Source: Lachnospiraceae bacterium (lineage in GTDB: Bacteria > Bacillota > Clostridia > Lachnospirales > Lachnospiraceae). Taken from it: 64,000 nucleotides of DNA. The notes below the pieces were generated by a model. The model searched no databases, was not told where the DNA came from, and saw only the letters and a list, made by a program, of their open reading frames with translations. This document shows positions 45,889 through 54,610 of this stretch, in pieces. The stretch spans positions 1 through 64,000 of the forward strand of contig JAEFAR010000004.1 of assembly GCA_016287675.1 (NCBI GenBank), written 5' to 3'. Numbering within the stretch: position 1 is the first letter of the stretch; the number at the start of each line of letters is the position of its first letter. A program made the position numbers and the translations under genes.

Positions 45889-47282
45889 ATAAAGTAACAT
45901 TTAAAACAGAAGATGAATCTTTGCAAAAGCTCTTTGATGAGGCTGAGGCAAAACTGCAGGGAAATCTGAGGGATTTTGCGGGGCGTCCGGTGCTCGTCGA
46001 AGGAGCAGGCTACGAAAAGATCTGGCTCGAAACCCAGCCCATGGGCGGAGAGATGTTCTATAAACGAGACAACTCGGGAGCGGCCCTCAACAATCAGCTG
46101 CTCTTCATGGAGGGACAAAGAAGTGACGGTCGTCTTCCGGGAAGCATAAAGCTGGAGGGAGGCAAGGTAATTCCCGAATTCAACAAATTACAGGGCTTTT
46201 GTTTCCCTGAACCCGCATTTAACATGTACTGGCTTGCAGGTGAAGACAAAGAGTACCTGAATCTTCTGGGAGCCACACTTGAGAAATTTGATGCCTGGCT
46301 TTGGGGTGAAAGGGACAGTGACAAAGACGGATGTCTTGAAAGTTTCTGTGTCTACGATACAGGAGAGGACGGAGCGGTCCGTTACGGAGATGCGCCGAAT
46401 TACTGGACGGAAAGCACTCCTCCCACAGAGTTTCAGTCTGTCCCGATGGCTTCTTCGGACATCATGAGCTGGTCGTTTTCCGCAAGAGAAACGCTTTCCG
46501 AGATCTGCTCGATCGAAGGAAAAACAGCAGAAAGCGAAAAATGGCAAAAAAAAGCCTTGGAAGTAAGGAACAAGCTTGAAACCTATCTTTGGAACGAAGA
46601 AAGATCGGCCCTTTTTGACAGGACAAAGGACCACAGGATGCAGAACACTCTGACCCATGCCACATTGAAGGCAATGTACTGGGGGAGCATCTCAAAAGAA
46701 AAGGCCGATCGTTTTGTAAAGGAGCACTTGCTCAACACGAAAGAGTTTTGGACTGCTATGCCCATTCCTTCCGTTGCTGCGAACGATCCGGATTTCAGAA
46801 ATATTCCGGAAAACAACTGGAGCGGTCAATGCGAATCGCTCATCTATCAAAGAGCTATCAAAGCACTTGAGAATTACGGGTGGGATCATTTGATCCCGCA
46901 GATCGGAGAAAAACTCTTTTCTTCGATAGGAAACGGGATGCACTTTGTGCAACAGTTCGATCCGTTTACGGGGAAACCTTCCCTGAATGAAGTGAGCGGC
47001 GGGCAACCCACTTACGGACCCGCGATCCTTTCTGTGCTTGAGTATATATCGAGGATGTACGGCTTACATCGTGAGGGTGACAAACTGTATTGGGGCCTGC
47101 AACAGGGCACCCGATACGAATACGTTCAGGTTTTGAACGACGTTGAGTATAAGATATGCTGCAACGGAAGGATATTTGAATGTTTTTTGGACGGCAGACT
47201 TGTATTTACCAGTGCAGGTAACGGTAAGGTCATCAGTGACCTGCGGGGTGAAAACACAAAATCAGTTATTTGGCATAGATAA
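45885..47282 (+). CDS. (alpha/alpha)6-barrel glycosidase, GH63/MGH1-like
   Basis: A 465-residue cytoplasmic enzyme without signal peptide. The pattern of long helices with motifs such as ERDSDKDGCLESFCVYDTGEDG and NIPENNWSGQCESLIYQRAIKAL resembles the mannosylglycerate-hydrolase-like clan (GH63 and relatives) and amylo-1,6-glucosidase-type catalytic domains. An acidic residue in DKDGCLESF and another near GEDG are candidate catalytic residues, but I cannot assign them. It is coupled by a 4-nt overlap to the permease and is followed by GH4 and GH43 genes, so it should act on a side chain or end of the imported oligosaccharide. Confidence 0.7.
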   Translation: MNKVTFKTEDESLQKLFDEAEAKLQGNLRDFAGRPVLVEGAGYEKIWLETQPMGGEMFYKRDNSGAALNNQLLFMEGQRSDGRLPGSIKLEGGKVIPEFNKLQGFCFPEPAFNMYWLAGEDKEYLNLLGATLEKFDAWLWGERDSDKDGCLESFCVYDTGEDGAVRYGDAPNYWTESTPPTEFQSVPMASSDIMSWSFSARETLSEICSIEGKTAESEKWQKKALEVRNKLETYLWNEERSALFDRTKDHRMQNTLTHATLKAMYWGSISKEKADRFVKEHLLNTKEFWTAMPIPSVAANDPDFRNIPENNWSGQCESLIYQRAIKALENYGWDHLIPQIGEKLFSSIGNGMHFVQQFDPFTGKPSLNEVSGGQPTYGPAILSVLEYISRMYGLHREGDKLYWGLQQGTRYEYVQVLNDVEYKICCNGRIFECFLDGRLVFTSAGNGKVISDLRGENTKSVIWHR

Positions 47283-47296
47283 GGAGATTAACAAAG

Positions 47297-48673
47297 ATGA
47301 AGACAGTTGATGCAAAAAACCTTAAGATCGCCTACATCGGCGGCGGTTCGAGAGGATGGGCGTGGACACTCATGACCGACCTCGCGAGAGAAAGCGAAAT
47401 CGCAGGTACGATCAGACTTTACGACATCGATGTTCCCGCGGCTAAGAAGAACGAGATCATCGGAAATCGTCTCAGTGCGAGAGAAGATGTTGTCGGAAAA
47501 TGGAAATACGAAGTAAAGGAAACCATCGGAGAAGCTTTGACAGATGTTGACTTTGTTATCATTTCCATCCTTCCCAAAACCTTTGACGAAATGGAAGTAG
47601 ACGTGCATATGCCCGAAAGACTGGGAATCTATCAGTCCGTAGGAGACACTGCGGGCCCCGGCGGAATGATGAGAGCATTAAGAACCCTTCCCATGTTCAT
47701 AGGCTTTGCGGAAGCGATCAAAGAGTATTGCCCCGATGCATGGGTCATCAATTACACCAATCCCATGTCCCTCTGTGTAAAGGCTCTTTACACAGCATTC
47801 CCCAAGATCAAGGCTTTCGGATGCTGCCATGAGGTTTTCGGCACACAGAAGGTACTTGCTGAGATCGTAAAGCGTGAGCTCGGAGAAAAGAATGTAACAA
47901 AAGACGACATCAACATCAACGTACAGGGTATCAACCACTTCACATGGTTCGATTATGCGACTTACAAGTCGATCGATCTTTTGCCTGTTTATAAGAAATA
48001 TATCGATGAACATTACGAAGAGGGAATTGAATTCGGTGATGACAACTGGATGAATTCTACATTTGCCTGTGCACACAGAGTAAAGTTCGATCTTTTCAGA
48101 CGTTTCGGTCTCATTGCTGCTGCTGGTGACAGACATTTGGCAGAGTTCATGCCCGGAGATGACTATTTAAAGAACCCCGAGCAGGTCAAAGCATGGAAGT
48201 TCGGACTTACTACGGTTGCATGGCGTAAGGAAGACCTTAAGCACAGACTCGAGAGAAGTGAGAGACTTGCAAAGGGTGAGGAAGAGATCAACATCCATGA
48301 AGAGACCGGAGAAGAGGGAGTCAGCATGATCAAGGCTCTCTGTGGCCTCGGAAGAAAGGTTACAAATGTAAACATCCCCAACTTCGGCCATCAGATCCCC
48401 AATCTTCCCGAAGAAGCGGTTGTTGAGACAAATGCTCTCTTTGAGAGAGATGAGGTCCGTCCTCTCTATGCAGGGCCTTTGAACGAGAAGGTTAAAGAAC
48501 TGGTAATGCCTCACATTAACAACCACGAGAGGATCATGAAAGTCGTTCTCGGCGGAAACAAGGATGTGGATCTTGTTTGTGAAGCGTTTAAGAACGATCC
48601 GCTGATGAAGGGTAAAGGTACGGATGCCGAGATCAGACAGCTTGTTACGGATATGATGAGGGCAACATTATAA
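47297..48673 (+). CDS. GH4 alpha-galacturonidase-type enzyme
   Basis: This family hydrolyses glycosides by an NAD- and Mn-dependent oxidation-elimination mechanism. The 458 residues have the dinucleotide fold at the N-terminus (IAYIGGGSRGWAW, about 11-23), the TNPM substrate loop and the metal motif Cys177-His178-Glu179-Val180. The CHEV form of this motif is described for alpha-galacturonidases such as Bacillus LplD, as opposed to other motif variants in glucosidases and galactosidases. It is therefore expected to release galacturonate from alpha-linked oligogalacturonides in the cytoplasm. It lies 14 nt after the GH63-like gene and overlaps the GH43 gene by one base. Confidence 0.88.
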   Translation: MKTVDAKNLKIAYIGGGSRGWAWTLMTDLARESEIAGTIRLYDIDVPAAKKNEIIGNRLSAREDVVGKWKYEVKETIGEALTDVDFVIISILPKTFDEMEVDVHMPERLGIYQSVGDTAGPGGMMRALRTLPMFIGFAEAIKEYCPDAWVINYTNPMSLCVKALYTAFPKIKAFGCCHEVFGTQKVLAEIVKRELGEKNVTKDDININVQGINHFTWFDYATYKSIDLLPVYKKYIDEHYEEGIEFGDDNWMNSTFACAHRVKFDLFRRFGLIAAAGDRHLAEFMPGDDYLKNPEQVKAWKFGLTTVAWRKEDLKHRLERSERLAKGEEEINIHEETGEEGVSMIKALCGLGRKVTNVNIPNFGHQIPNLPEEAVVETNALFERDEVRPLYAGPLNEKVKELVMPHINNHERIMKVVLGGNKDVDLVCEAFKNDPLMKGKGTDAEIRQLVTDMMRATL

Positions 48674-49536
48674 TGATTAAAACAGCGGATATTGTGATCA
48701 GAGATCCCTTTGTGCTGAACGAGGGAGGAAAATACTATCTTTACGGAACCAGAAGCCTCACCTGCTGGGGGGAGGCTGACGGTTTTGATGCATATGTAAG
48801 CAGTGATCTGGAAAACTGGGAAGGACCCATCGAGATCTTCCATAAGACTGAGGATTTCCCCTATGACAAGAACTATTGGGCACCGGAGGTGCACAAGTTC
48901 AACGGCAGCTTTTATATGTTCGCCACCTTTAATACCGTGGCGGAGGACAAAAAGGGAACCATGATCTTAAGAGCTGACAGCCCTCTCGGACCCTTCAAAC
49001 TTCACAGCGAGGGAAAGATCACCCCTGAGGACTGGAACTGCCTGGACGGTACCTTCTATCTGAGCCCCAAGGGTGTTCCCTACATGATATTCAGCCATGA
49101 GTGGGTGGACGTTTTTGACGGACAGATCTGTGCGGTGGAGCTCACGAAGGACCTTAAGAGGCCTGTGGGAGAACCCTTCACACTTTTCAGCGCTTCCGAA
49201 GCAAGGACCTGGGTCCGTTCCATCACTCACAGAAGATATCCCGGAAAATCCATCTATGTTACGGACGGACCTTTTGCCTGGAGAAATGAGGACGGCAGCC
49301 TGGCTCTCATGTGGTCAAGCTTTGGAGACAAGGGCTACGTTGAAGCTGTTGCCTACTCCGACAACGGAGATGTTACCGGCAAATGGACCCAGAGGGAAAA
49401 GCCACTTTATGAAGATAACGGCGGACATGGCATGCTGTTCAGAAAAAATGACGGCAGCCTCATGCTGACACTTCATTATCCGAATGAAAACTATCATGAG
49501 CATCCTGTGTTCATTCCCATGCCGCAAAGCATATGA
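48673..49536 (+). CDS. GH43-like five-bladed propeller glycosidase
   Basis: A 287-residue enzyme without signal peptide. The GH43 signature acids appear at VIRDPFVL (Asp11, general base), NCLDGTFYLS (Asp at about 123, pKa modulator) and SEARTW (Glu at about 176, general acid). YWAPEVHKFNGSFYMFATF is the typical second-blade motif. It probably hydrolyses an alpha-L-arabinofuranoside or beta-xyloside (or beta-galactoside) of a pectic fragment; the subfamily cannot be told from sequence alone. It is the last gene of the operon. Confidence 0.85.
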   Translation: MIKTADIVIRDPFVLNEGGKYYLYGTRSLTCWGEADGFDAYVSSDLENWEGPIEIFHKTEDFPYDKNYWAPEVHKFNGSFYMFATFNTVAEDKKGTMILRADSPLGPFKLHSEGKITPEDWNCLDGTFYLSPKGVPYMIFSHEWVDVFDGQICAVELTKDLKRPVGEPFTLFSASEARTWVRSITHRRYPGKSIYVTDGPFAWRNEDGSLALMWSSFGDKGYVEAVAYSDNGDVTGKWTQREKPLYEDNGGHGMLFRKNDGSLMLTLHYPNENYHEHPVFIPMPQSI

Positions 49537-49769
49537 TGCCGGGACAACCTGAAATCGGAAAGATCATAAAGTTGACAAAAATTTAGAAAACTTGTTAACT
49601 TTGAGATGAGTTTGACAAAATTTTGTCGCAATATGAATTTTTAAACTAATAAATCTGTTATAATCCACATTATGTGCAAAAAAGTTGAAGATTCTTGGCA
49701 GATGTGTTAAAATAGGGTTAGCTATGCGCGCTGACCCGTTTTTTTGTGCGGGTATACCATGGAGGGAAA
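49537..49769 (+). promoter_or_regulatory. Intergenic region with promoter of the c-di-GMP gene
   Basis: 233 bases without a gene. TTGAAG (49685-49690) and TAAAAT (49708-49713) are 17 nt apart and form the best promoter. A perfect 14-bp palindrome GACAAAATTTTGTC (49614-49627) lies upstream, next to two TTGACA hexamers (49572, 49612) that lack matching -10 boxes. ACCCG..CGGGT in the leader (about 49735-49753) can form a small hairpin before GGAGGG. Confidence 0.6.
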
Positions 49770-51980
49770 ATGAAGACAAAACTTGATAATCGGTACAGAA
49801 TATTGCTCTGGTGGATCCTGCTGTTTGTGGCTCTTGTCTTTGGACTGATAGTCACCAACAGGCTTCGGGCAAGGATCGAAAAAACAAGTTATTCCGATAT
49901 TTCAAAGGCATCGGAGAACAGACTGGCAGATTTTGAAAAGGATATCGATTACACTGTGTCTCTTCTTAAATTGCTGGGAACGGAAGAGATGGGGAGCGAG
50001 GAGTTTTTCAGCGGAAGCGAAAAGAAACTGGCTTTTGTCCAAAAACAGCTTGATGCAAAAACCGTCGGAGTTTTTGAATGCGCCACATCAGAGATCGTCC
50101 TTTCGGGAAATACGCTGATCAGCTCTGAACGGATCGGAGAATTCTTCAGAGACGATCTGGAAAAAGTTCATGATACGGATGCCGTAAAGCTTGTGAGAGA
50201 ACAAACAGGTTCTGAAGAACGTCTGATAGCTGTTATGGTTCCGTTGACGGAAAAACAAAAAACCGTGGGTATCGCCTTTGCGGTTTTTGACATTGACGGT
50301 TACGTAGACATCATTTCGGAAAACGTTTATAACGGTGCGGGTTATTGCCTTCTTTCCGATAACACCGGGAATGTCCTTATTCCTTCAAATTCTTTTAAGG
50401 AATATGATGGAAAAGACAAGGATCTGTCAAATGATGAATTTGAAAAACTTTTTACGGGTCTTAATGAAACGGGAACTTCATTTCTGAAACTGCAAAGGAA
50501 CGGCACAGGCTTTTATGTTTATGCCCGACTGTTCTCTTCCTACCCGGACTACGCTATGGTTACGGTCATTGACGAGAATTCCGTGTACCGGAACATTTCT
50601 CCTGCCACAAAGGGTATCGTGGCTGTGATCGCAATGGTACTGGTGGTGACACTGGTACAGAGTGTTTACTATGTTACCACATACAGGAAGACCAAGCATG
50701 AGTTTGATGACGTCCTGAATTTTGATGAGCTTACGGGACTGCCTACAAAAACCCATCACAAGAACATTGCACTTAATATCTTAAAGAAATCCAGAGGCAA
50801 TTATGCCTATGCAGCCTGCGATGTTTCCGAATTCAAGTATTTTAACAGTACCTTCAGTTACGAATACGGAAATACGGCACTCAAATATATAGCAAATGTA
50901 ATGAGCGATGCCATGCTGAAGGATGAAACAGTCAGCAGAACAAGCGGAGATCATTTCGCCATGCTCCTTCATTACAATGACCCGGATGAATTGACCGCAA
51001 GGCTCATGAGGATCCTGGACACTGCAAGTGCCCTGCCTCCTGCGGATGACGGGCGACAGCCCAGAGCTGTTTTTACCTGCGGTGTTTACCTTGTGGGTAA
51101 CGAGAATGACATCAACAGGATCCGGGCCCGGGCCAATGTTGCACGAAAGGGACTGAAAAAGTCAATTTCCAATCAGATAGCTTTTTACAACGAAGCAGAT
51201 TTTAATAATGAACTGGAAACTCATGAATTACAGGAAGATCTGATCCACGCCGTTGAAAATGACGAACTTGTGGTCTTCCTCCAGCCTAAGTACGGTATCA
51301 GCAATGAGGAAGTTATCGGAGCGGAGGCGCTGGTGCGCTGGAACCACAAAGACAGAGGATTGCTTTCACCCAATGTCTTCATTCCCCTGGCAGAGAAGAC
51401 CGGTCTGGTGAAGGAGATCGACTTCTGCGTTTTTGACAAGGTCTGCGAGCAGCTGAACCGCTGGAAAAAGGAAGGCAGGAACATAGTACCTGTTTCCGTC
51501 AATTTTTCACGTATTCATCTGTCTGATGACGATTTTGTTTCAAAGCTCATCAGAGTTGCCAAAGAAAATGATATCGAGCCAAAGTATCTGGAGATCGAGC
51601 TTACGGAAAGTGCGGTATACGATGAGATGGAGAGACTACTTGATATCATGTACCTGATCAAGGAAGCCGGCTTCGGCCTTTCCATGGATGACTTCGGATC
51701 CGGTTACTCATCCCTTCATCTTCTCAGAGAGATGCCGGTTGATGTGTTAAAGCTTGATAAGGGCTTTTTGGATGACTGCAGTGACGACAATCAGAGGGAA
51801 AAGAAGGTTATTTCCCATGTCATTTCCCTGGCAAAGGATCTTCAGATCTCTGTCCTCGCCGAAGGCGTAGAGACCGAGTCGCAAAAGAATTTCCTGCAGG
51901 AGGCAAATTGCGACATGATACAGGGATATTACTACGCAAAGCCTATGCCTATGGGAGAATTTGAAAAGTACATTTCGTAA
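49770..51980 (+). CDS. Cache-GGDEF-EAL cyclic-di-GMP phosphodiesterase
   Basis: A 736-residue membrane signalling protein. TM1 lies at about 12-30, a Cache-type extracellular sensor at about 40-275, TM2 at about 280-304, a GGDEF domain at about 315-480 and an EAL domain at about 490-735. The GGDEF signature is degenerate (SGDHF, residues 392-396), so cyclase activity is unlikely. The EAL side is intact: EALVRW (519-524), ELTESAVYDE, DDFGSGYSSL, LKLDKGFL and LAEGVET. It should therefore break down c-di-GMP in response to an external signal, favouring motility. The start with GGAGGG is preferred to one 8 codons upstream. Confidence 0.9.
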   Translation: MKTKLDNRYRILLWWILLFVALVFGLIVTNRLRARIEKTSYSDISKASENRLADFEKDIDYTVSLLKLLGTEEMGSEEFFSGSEKKLAFVQKQLDAKTVGVFECATSEIVLSGNTLISSERIGEFFRDDLEKVHDTDAVKLVREQTGSEERLIAVMVPLTEKQKTVGIAFAVFDIDGYVDIISENVYNGAGYCLLSDNTGNVLIPSNSFKEYDGKDKDLSNDEFEKLFTGLNETGTSFLKLQRNGTGFYVYARLFSSYPDYAMVTVIDENSVYRNISPATKGIVAVIAMVLVVTLVQSVYYVTTYRKTKHEFDDVLNFDELTGLPTKTHHKNIALNILKKSRGNYAYAACDVSEFKYFNSTFSYEYGNTALKYIANVMSDAMLKDETVSRTSGDHFAMLLHYNDPDELTARLMRILDTASALPPADDGRQPRAVFTCGVYLVGNENDINRIRARANVARKGLKKSISNQIAFYNEADFNNELETHELQEDLIHAVENDELVVFLQPKYGISNEEVIGAEALVRWNHKDRGLLSPNVFIPLAEKTGLVKEIDFCVFDKVCEQLNRWKKEGRNIVPVSVNFSRIHLSDDDFVSKLIRVAKENDIEPKYLEIELTESAVYDEMERLLDIMYLIKEAGFGLSMDDFGSGYSSLHLLREMPVDVLKLDKGFLDDCSDDNQREKKVISHVISLAKDLQISVLAEGVETESQKNFLQEANCDMIQGYYYAKPMPMGEFEKYIS

Positions 51981-51992
51981 ATACAAAACATG

Positions 51993-52066
51993 AGCTCCCG
52001 CCGTGTAAGGGACCCCAAAAGCCTGACCTTCGGGGACACCTCACACAGAGGGAGCTAAAATTTTTT
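51993..52066. terminator. Long terminator hairpin between convergent genes
   Basis: Nested complementary blocks AGCTCCC, GTGT, GG and CCCC pair with GGGG, CC, ACAC and GGGAGCT (51993-52056), followed by TTTTTT. It ends the c-di-GMP gene and also faces the minus-strand gene that stops at 52074. Confidence 0.85.
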
Positions 52067-52073
52067 CAGAGTG

Positions 52074-52544
52074 CTATTTCATCAGTTTTGAAGGGAAAAA
52101 CTTAAAGATCAGAAGATAGACGAACCAGACCATCACCCTCACGGAAACATAGGCAAGCAAAACAGCGGAGGGGATGCTTCGTATCGGTGAAACGTCATAT
52201 TTTGAAAAATTGTAATGCCATGCGATGATGAGGACAACGTTCAGCAAAAATCCGTAGGACAGGGCTTTGCATCTTTTAAAGGAAAAACTGTACTTTTTCC
52301 TGAGAAGAGGCAGCGGCAGGTCCTCTTTTTTTTCATTATCGGGATCGTTGCTTAAAAATCCTTCCAGTATCATGGGAAAGAGAAGATCGGTTACGATGAT
52401 GTATAGAGGACTGAAGATCCTTTGGCCGATCACGATCAGGTAGATCTGACTTATTGCGCACAGGATGGCCAGAAGCCTGTTGGAGATAAGGAGTCCTCTT
52501 AAGTTTGATATGGAATTTGTAATGCCTGTCATTTCGTTCTTCAT
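52074..52544 (-). CDS. Small integral membrane protein of unknown function
   Basis: A 156-residue protein with four hydrophobic segments (about 21-40, 45-65, 92-112 and 125-147) and a charged loop (DPDNEKKEDLPLPLLRKKYSF). I do not recognise the family. GGAG is placed correctly before the start. It is a single gene between the convergent c-di-GMP gene and the divergent mbl gene, with no functional link visible from context. Confidence 0.65.
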   Translation of the reverse strand: MKNEMTGITNSISNLRGLLISNRLLAILCAISQIYLIVIGQRIFSPLYIIVTDLLFPMILEGFLSNDPDNEKKEDLPLPLLRKKYSFSFKRCKALSYGFLLNVVLIIAWHYNFSKYDVSPIRSIPSAVLLAYVSVRVMVWFVYLLIFKFFPSKLMK

Positions 52545-52670
52545 ATGCCTGCTCCTTCTTTATTTATTTTAAATGAAAAAAGATTTAATTACAAGGGAGG
52601 GGTTATTTTTGGAGACAAAAATGCCGAAAAAACCAATAGGGATTTTTATAAGTGAAGAAGAGAAAAACAT

Positions 52671-52699
52671 TTGAAAAATGATGGGAATATGTATATAAT
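52671..52699 (+). promoter_or_regulatory. Sigma-A promoter of mbl
   Basis: TTGAAA (52671-52676) and TATAAT (52694-52699) with 17-nt spacing, about 80 nt before the start. The rest of the 235-base gap 52545-52779 is A/T-rich with no gene. Confidence 0.85.
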
Positions 52700-52779
52700 C
52701 TTTTTCATACGGGAGAGTGTTTTTTTGTGGCTCGGGACCGTTTATTATTGGGTTTTATCGAAAGGAGTTTTCTTAAGAT

Positions 52780-53769
52780 ATGTTTGGTTATGACATTGGT
52801 ATCGATCTGGGAACAGCAACTGTTCTCGTTTATATAAAGGGCAAGGGCGTAGTGCTTACAGAGCCCTCGGTAGTTGCATTTGACAGAGACACTAACAAGA
52901 TCCGCGCCATCGGCGAAGACGCGCGTCTTATGATCGGACGTACACCCGGTAACATAGTTGCCGTTCGTCCTCTTCGTCACGGAGTTATCTCCGACTACAC
53001 CGTGACTGAAAAAATGCTCAAGCATTTTGTGGGAAAAGCCATCGGAAAGCACACCTTTGGTCGTCAGCTCAGGGTTTCCATCTGTGTTCCCTCCGGCGTT
53101 ACGGAAGTTGAGAAGCGTGCGGTTGAGGATGCTGCCTATACCATAGGCGCCAAGACCGTTGCCATCATCGAAGAGCCCATTGCGGCAGCCATCGGAGCAG
53201 GCATAGACATCACGAAGCCCTGCGGAAACATGGTTGTGGACATCGGCGGCGGAACAACGGATATTGCGGTAATCTCCCTGGGAGGAACCGTAGTAAGCGC
53301 ATCCATCAAGGTGGCAGGTGATGACTTCGATGAGGCCATCAGCAGATACTTAAGAAAAAACAAGAACATCGTCATCGGTGAAAGAACCGCCGAGGACATC
53401 AAATTAAAGATCGGATCGGCCTACAGAAGACCGGAATCCATCTCCCTCAATGTTAAGGGAAGAGGCGCAGCCAGCGGACTTCCCAAGACCATCGCCGTTA
53501 CTTCCGAAGAGACGGAAGAAGCTCTCAGAGAGCCTACATCACAGATCGTAGATGCCATTCAGAGAGTCTTTGAGAAGACACCTCCGGAACTTGCGGCAGA
53601 CATCGCAAACAGCGGTATCGTTCTCACAGGCGGCGGATGCCAGTTGTGGGGACTTGAGGAACTCATTGAAGAGAAGACCGGCATCAGGACACTTACGGCG
53701 GACAATCCGAGAGTGTGCGTAGCCATCGGAACCGGTCAGTACGTTGAAGTTATTGAAAGAATGAGATAG
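52780..53769 (+). CDS. mbl: MreB-like actin homologue Mbl
   Basis: A bacterial actin that guides cylindrical wall synthesis. The 329 residues have the actin-fold nucleotide motifs: phosphate 1 GIDLGTATVLVYIKGKG (about 7-23), phosphate 2 VVDIGGGTTDIAVISLGG, and the adenosine motif GIVLTGGGCQLWGLEEL. It is followed after 19 nt by flagellar rod genes, the same mbl-flhO-flhP order as in Bacillus subtilis, which supports naming it Mbl rather than MreB. The ribosome site (AAAGGAG) lies rather far (12 nt) from the ATG. Confidence 0.93.
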   Translation: MFGYDIGIDLGTATVLVYIKGKGVVLTEPSVVAFDRDTNKIRAIGEDARLMIGRTPGNIVAVRPLRHGVISDYTVTEKMLKHFVGKAIGKHTFGRQLRVSICVPSGVTEVEKRAVEDAAYTIGAKTVAIIEEPIAAAIGAGIDITKPCGNMVVDIGGGTTDIAVISLGGTVVSASIKVAGDDFDEAISRYLRKNKNIVIGERTAEDIKLKIGSAYRRPESISLNVKGRGAASGLPKTIAVTSEETEEALREPTSQIVDAIQRVFEKTPPELAADIANSGIVLTGGGCQLWGLEELIEEKTGIRTLTADNPRVCVAIGTGQYVEVIERMR

Positions 53770-53788
53770 TTTTTGAAAGAGGTATGGA

Positions 53789-54571
53789 ATGGTCAGAGGA
53801 CTCTATACAGCCTGGACGGGTATGAGAAATGAACAGAAGCGGCTGGATGTTATTGCGAACAACGTTGCAAATGCCGCCACCACAGGCTATAAAACAGAAT
53901 ATGTTACTTCCCAGTCCTTTGATGATATGCTTAAGATCAAGGTAAGAGACAGATCAGAAAACTATGACAGAGACGAAAAACTGGGAAAGGTTACACTGGG
54001 CGTTAAGATCGGAGAAGAGTACACCGATCATGCACAGGGATCTCTCAGACAGACCGGAAACACCTATGATCTTGCAATAGACGGCAGCGGCTTTTTCAGA
54101 GTCAGAGTTGTGGACATTACGGGAGCCGAACACATCAGATACACCAGAGCCGGTAATTTCACCATCAATTCCGAGGGCATCATTATGGATGCGGACGGTA
54201 ACAGACTTCAGGGCGAGGGCGGAGATGTCATCGTTCCCACCGATTCCGCGGTCATCGCCATAGACACCCGCGGTGCGGTCTACGCTGACGGTGAATTTGT
54301 GGATAACATCGTACTTACGGACTTTGAAGACTATAAGTACCTGAAAAAATTTGCGGATACAATGTACGAACCCGTGGACGGAGCCACTGAGGTCGAGAAT
54401 GCTACCGGACTCATCAGGCAGGGATACCTTGAACAGTCCAATGTAAACGTTGTCAGACAGATGACCAATCTGATAGTTATCACCCGTGCTTACGAGGCAA
54501 ATCAGAAGGTCGTTCAGACAATGGATTCCACACTGGATCAGGCGGTTAATTCCGTTGGTCGTGTAAGCTAA
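53789..54571 (+). CDS. Flagellar rod/hook protein, FlgF/FlhO type
   Basis: A 260-residue protein of the flagellar basal-body rod family. The N-terminal motif IANNVANAATTGYKTE and the C-terminal motif TNLIVITRAYEANQKVVQTMD are the conserved axial-protein helices; the middle contains the FlgE/F/G-like SGFFRVRV. It probably forms the proximal or distal rod or hook junction. It pairs with flgG downstream (39-nt gap). The FlgF/FlhO designation is by order and length; which rod segment it builds is not certain. Confidence 0.88.
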   Translation: MVRGLYTAWTGMRNEQKRLDVIANNVANAATTGYKTEYVTSQSFDDMLKIKVRDRSENYDRDEKLGKVTLGVKIGEEYTDHAQGSLRQTGNTYDLAIDGSGFFRVRVVDITGAEHIRYTRAGNFTINSEGIIMDADGNRLQGEGGDVIVPTDSAVIAIDTRGAVYADGEFVDNIVLTDFEDYKYLKKFADTMYEPVDGATEVENATGLIRQGYLEQSNVNVVRQMTNLIVITRAYEANQKVVQTMDSTLDQAVNSVGRVS

Positions 54572-54610
54572 AGCAGACATTTCTTTGGCACATGAAAGAG
54601 AGGCAGTTTT

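Noticed and set aside
48673-49536. A third GH130 phosphorylase
   Set aside because: The propeller has the GH43 acid triad (RDPF, CLDG, SEARTW) and lacks the phosphate-binding motifs seen in the two GH130 proteins.
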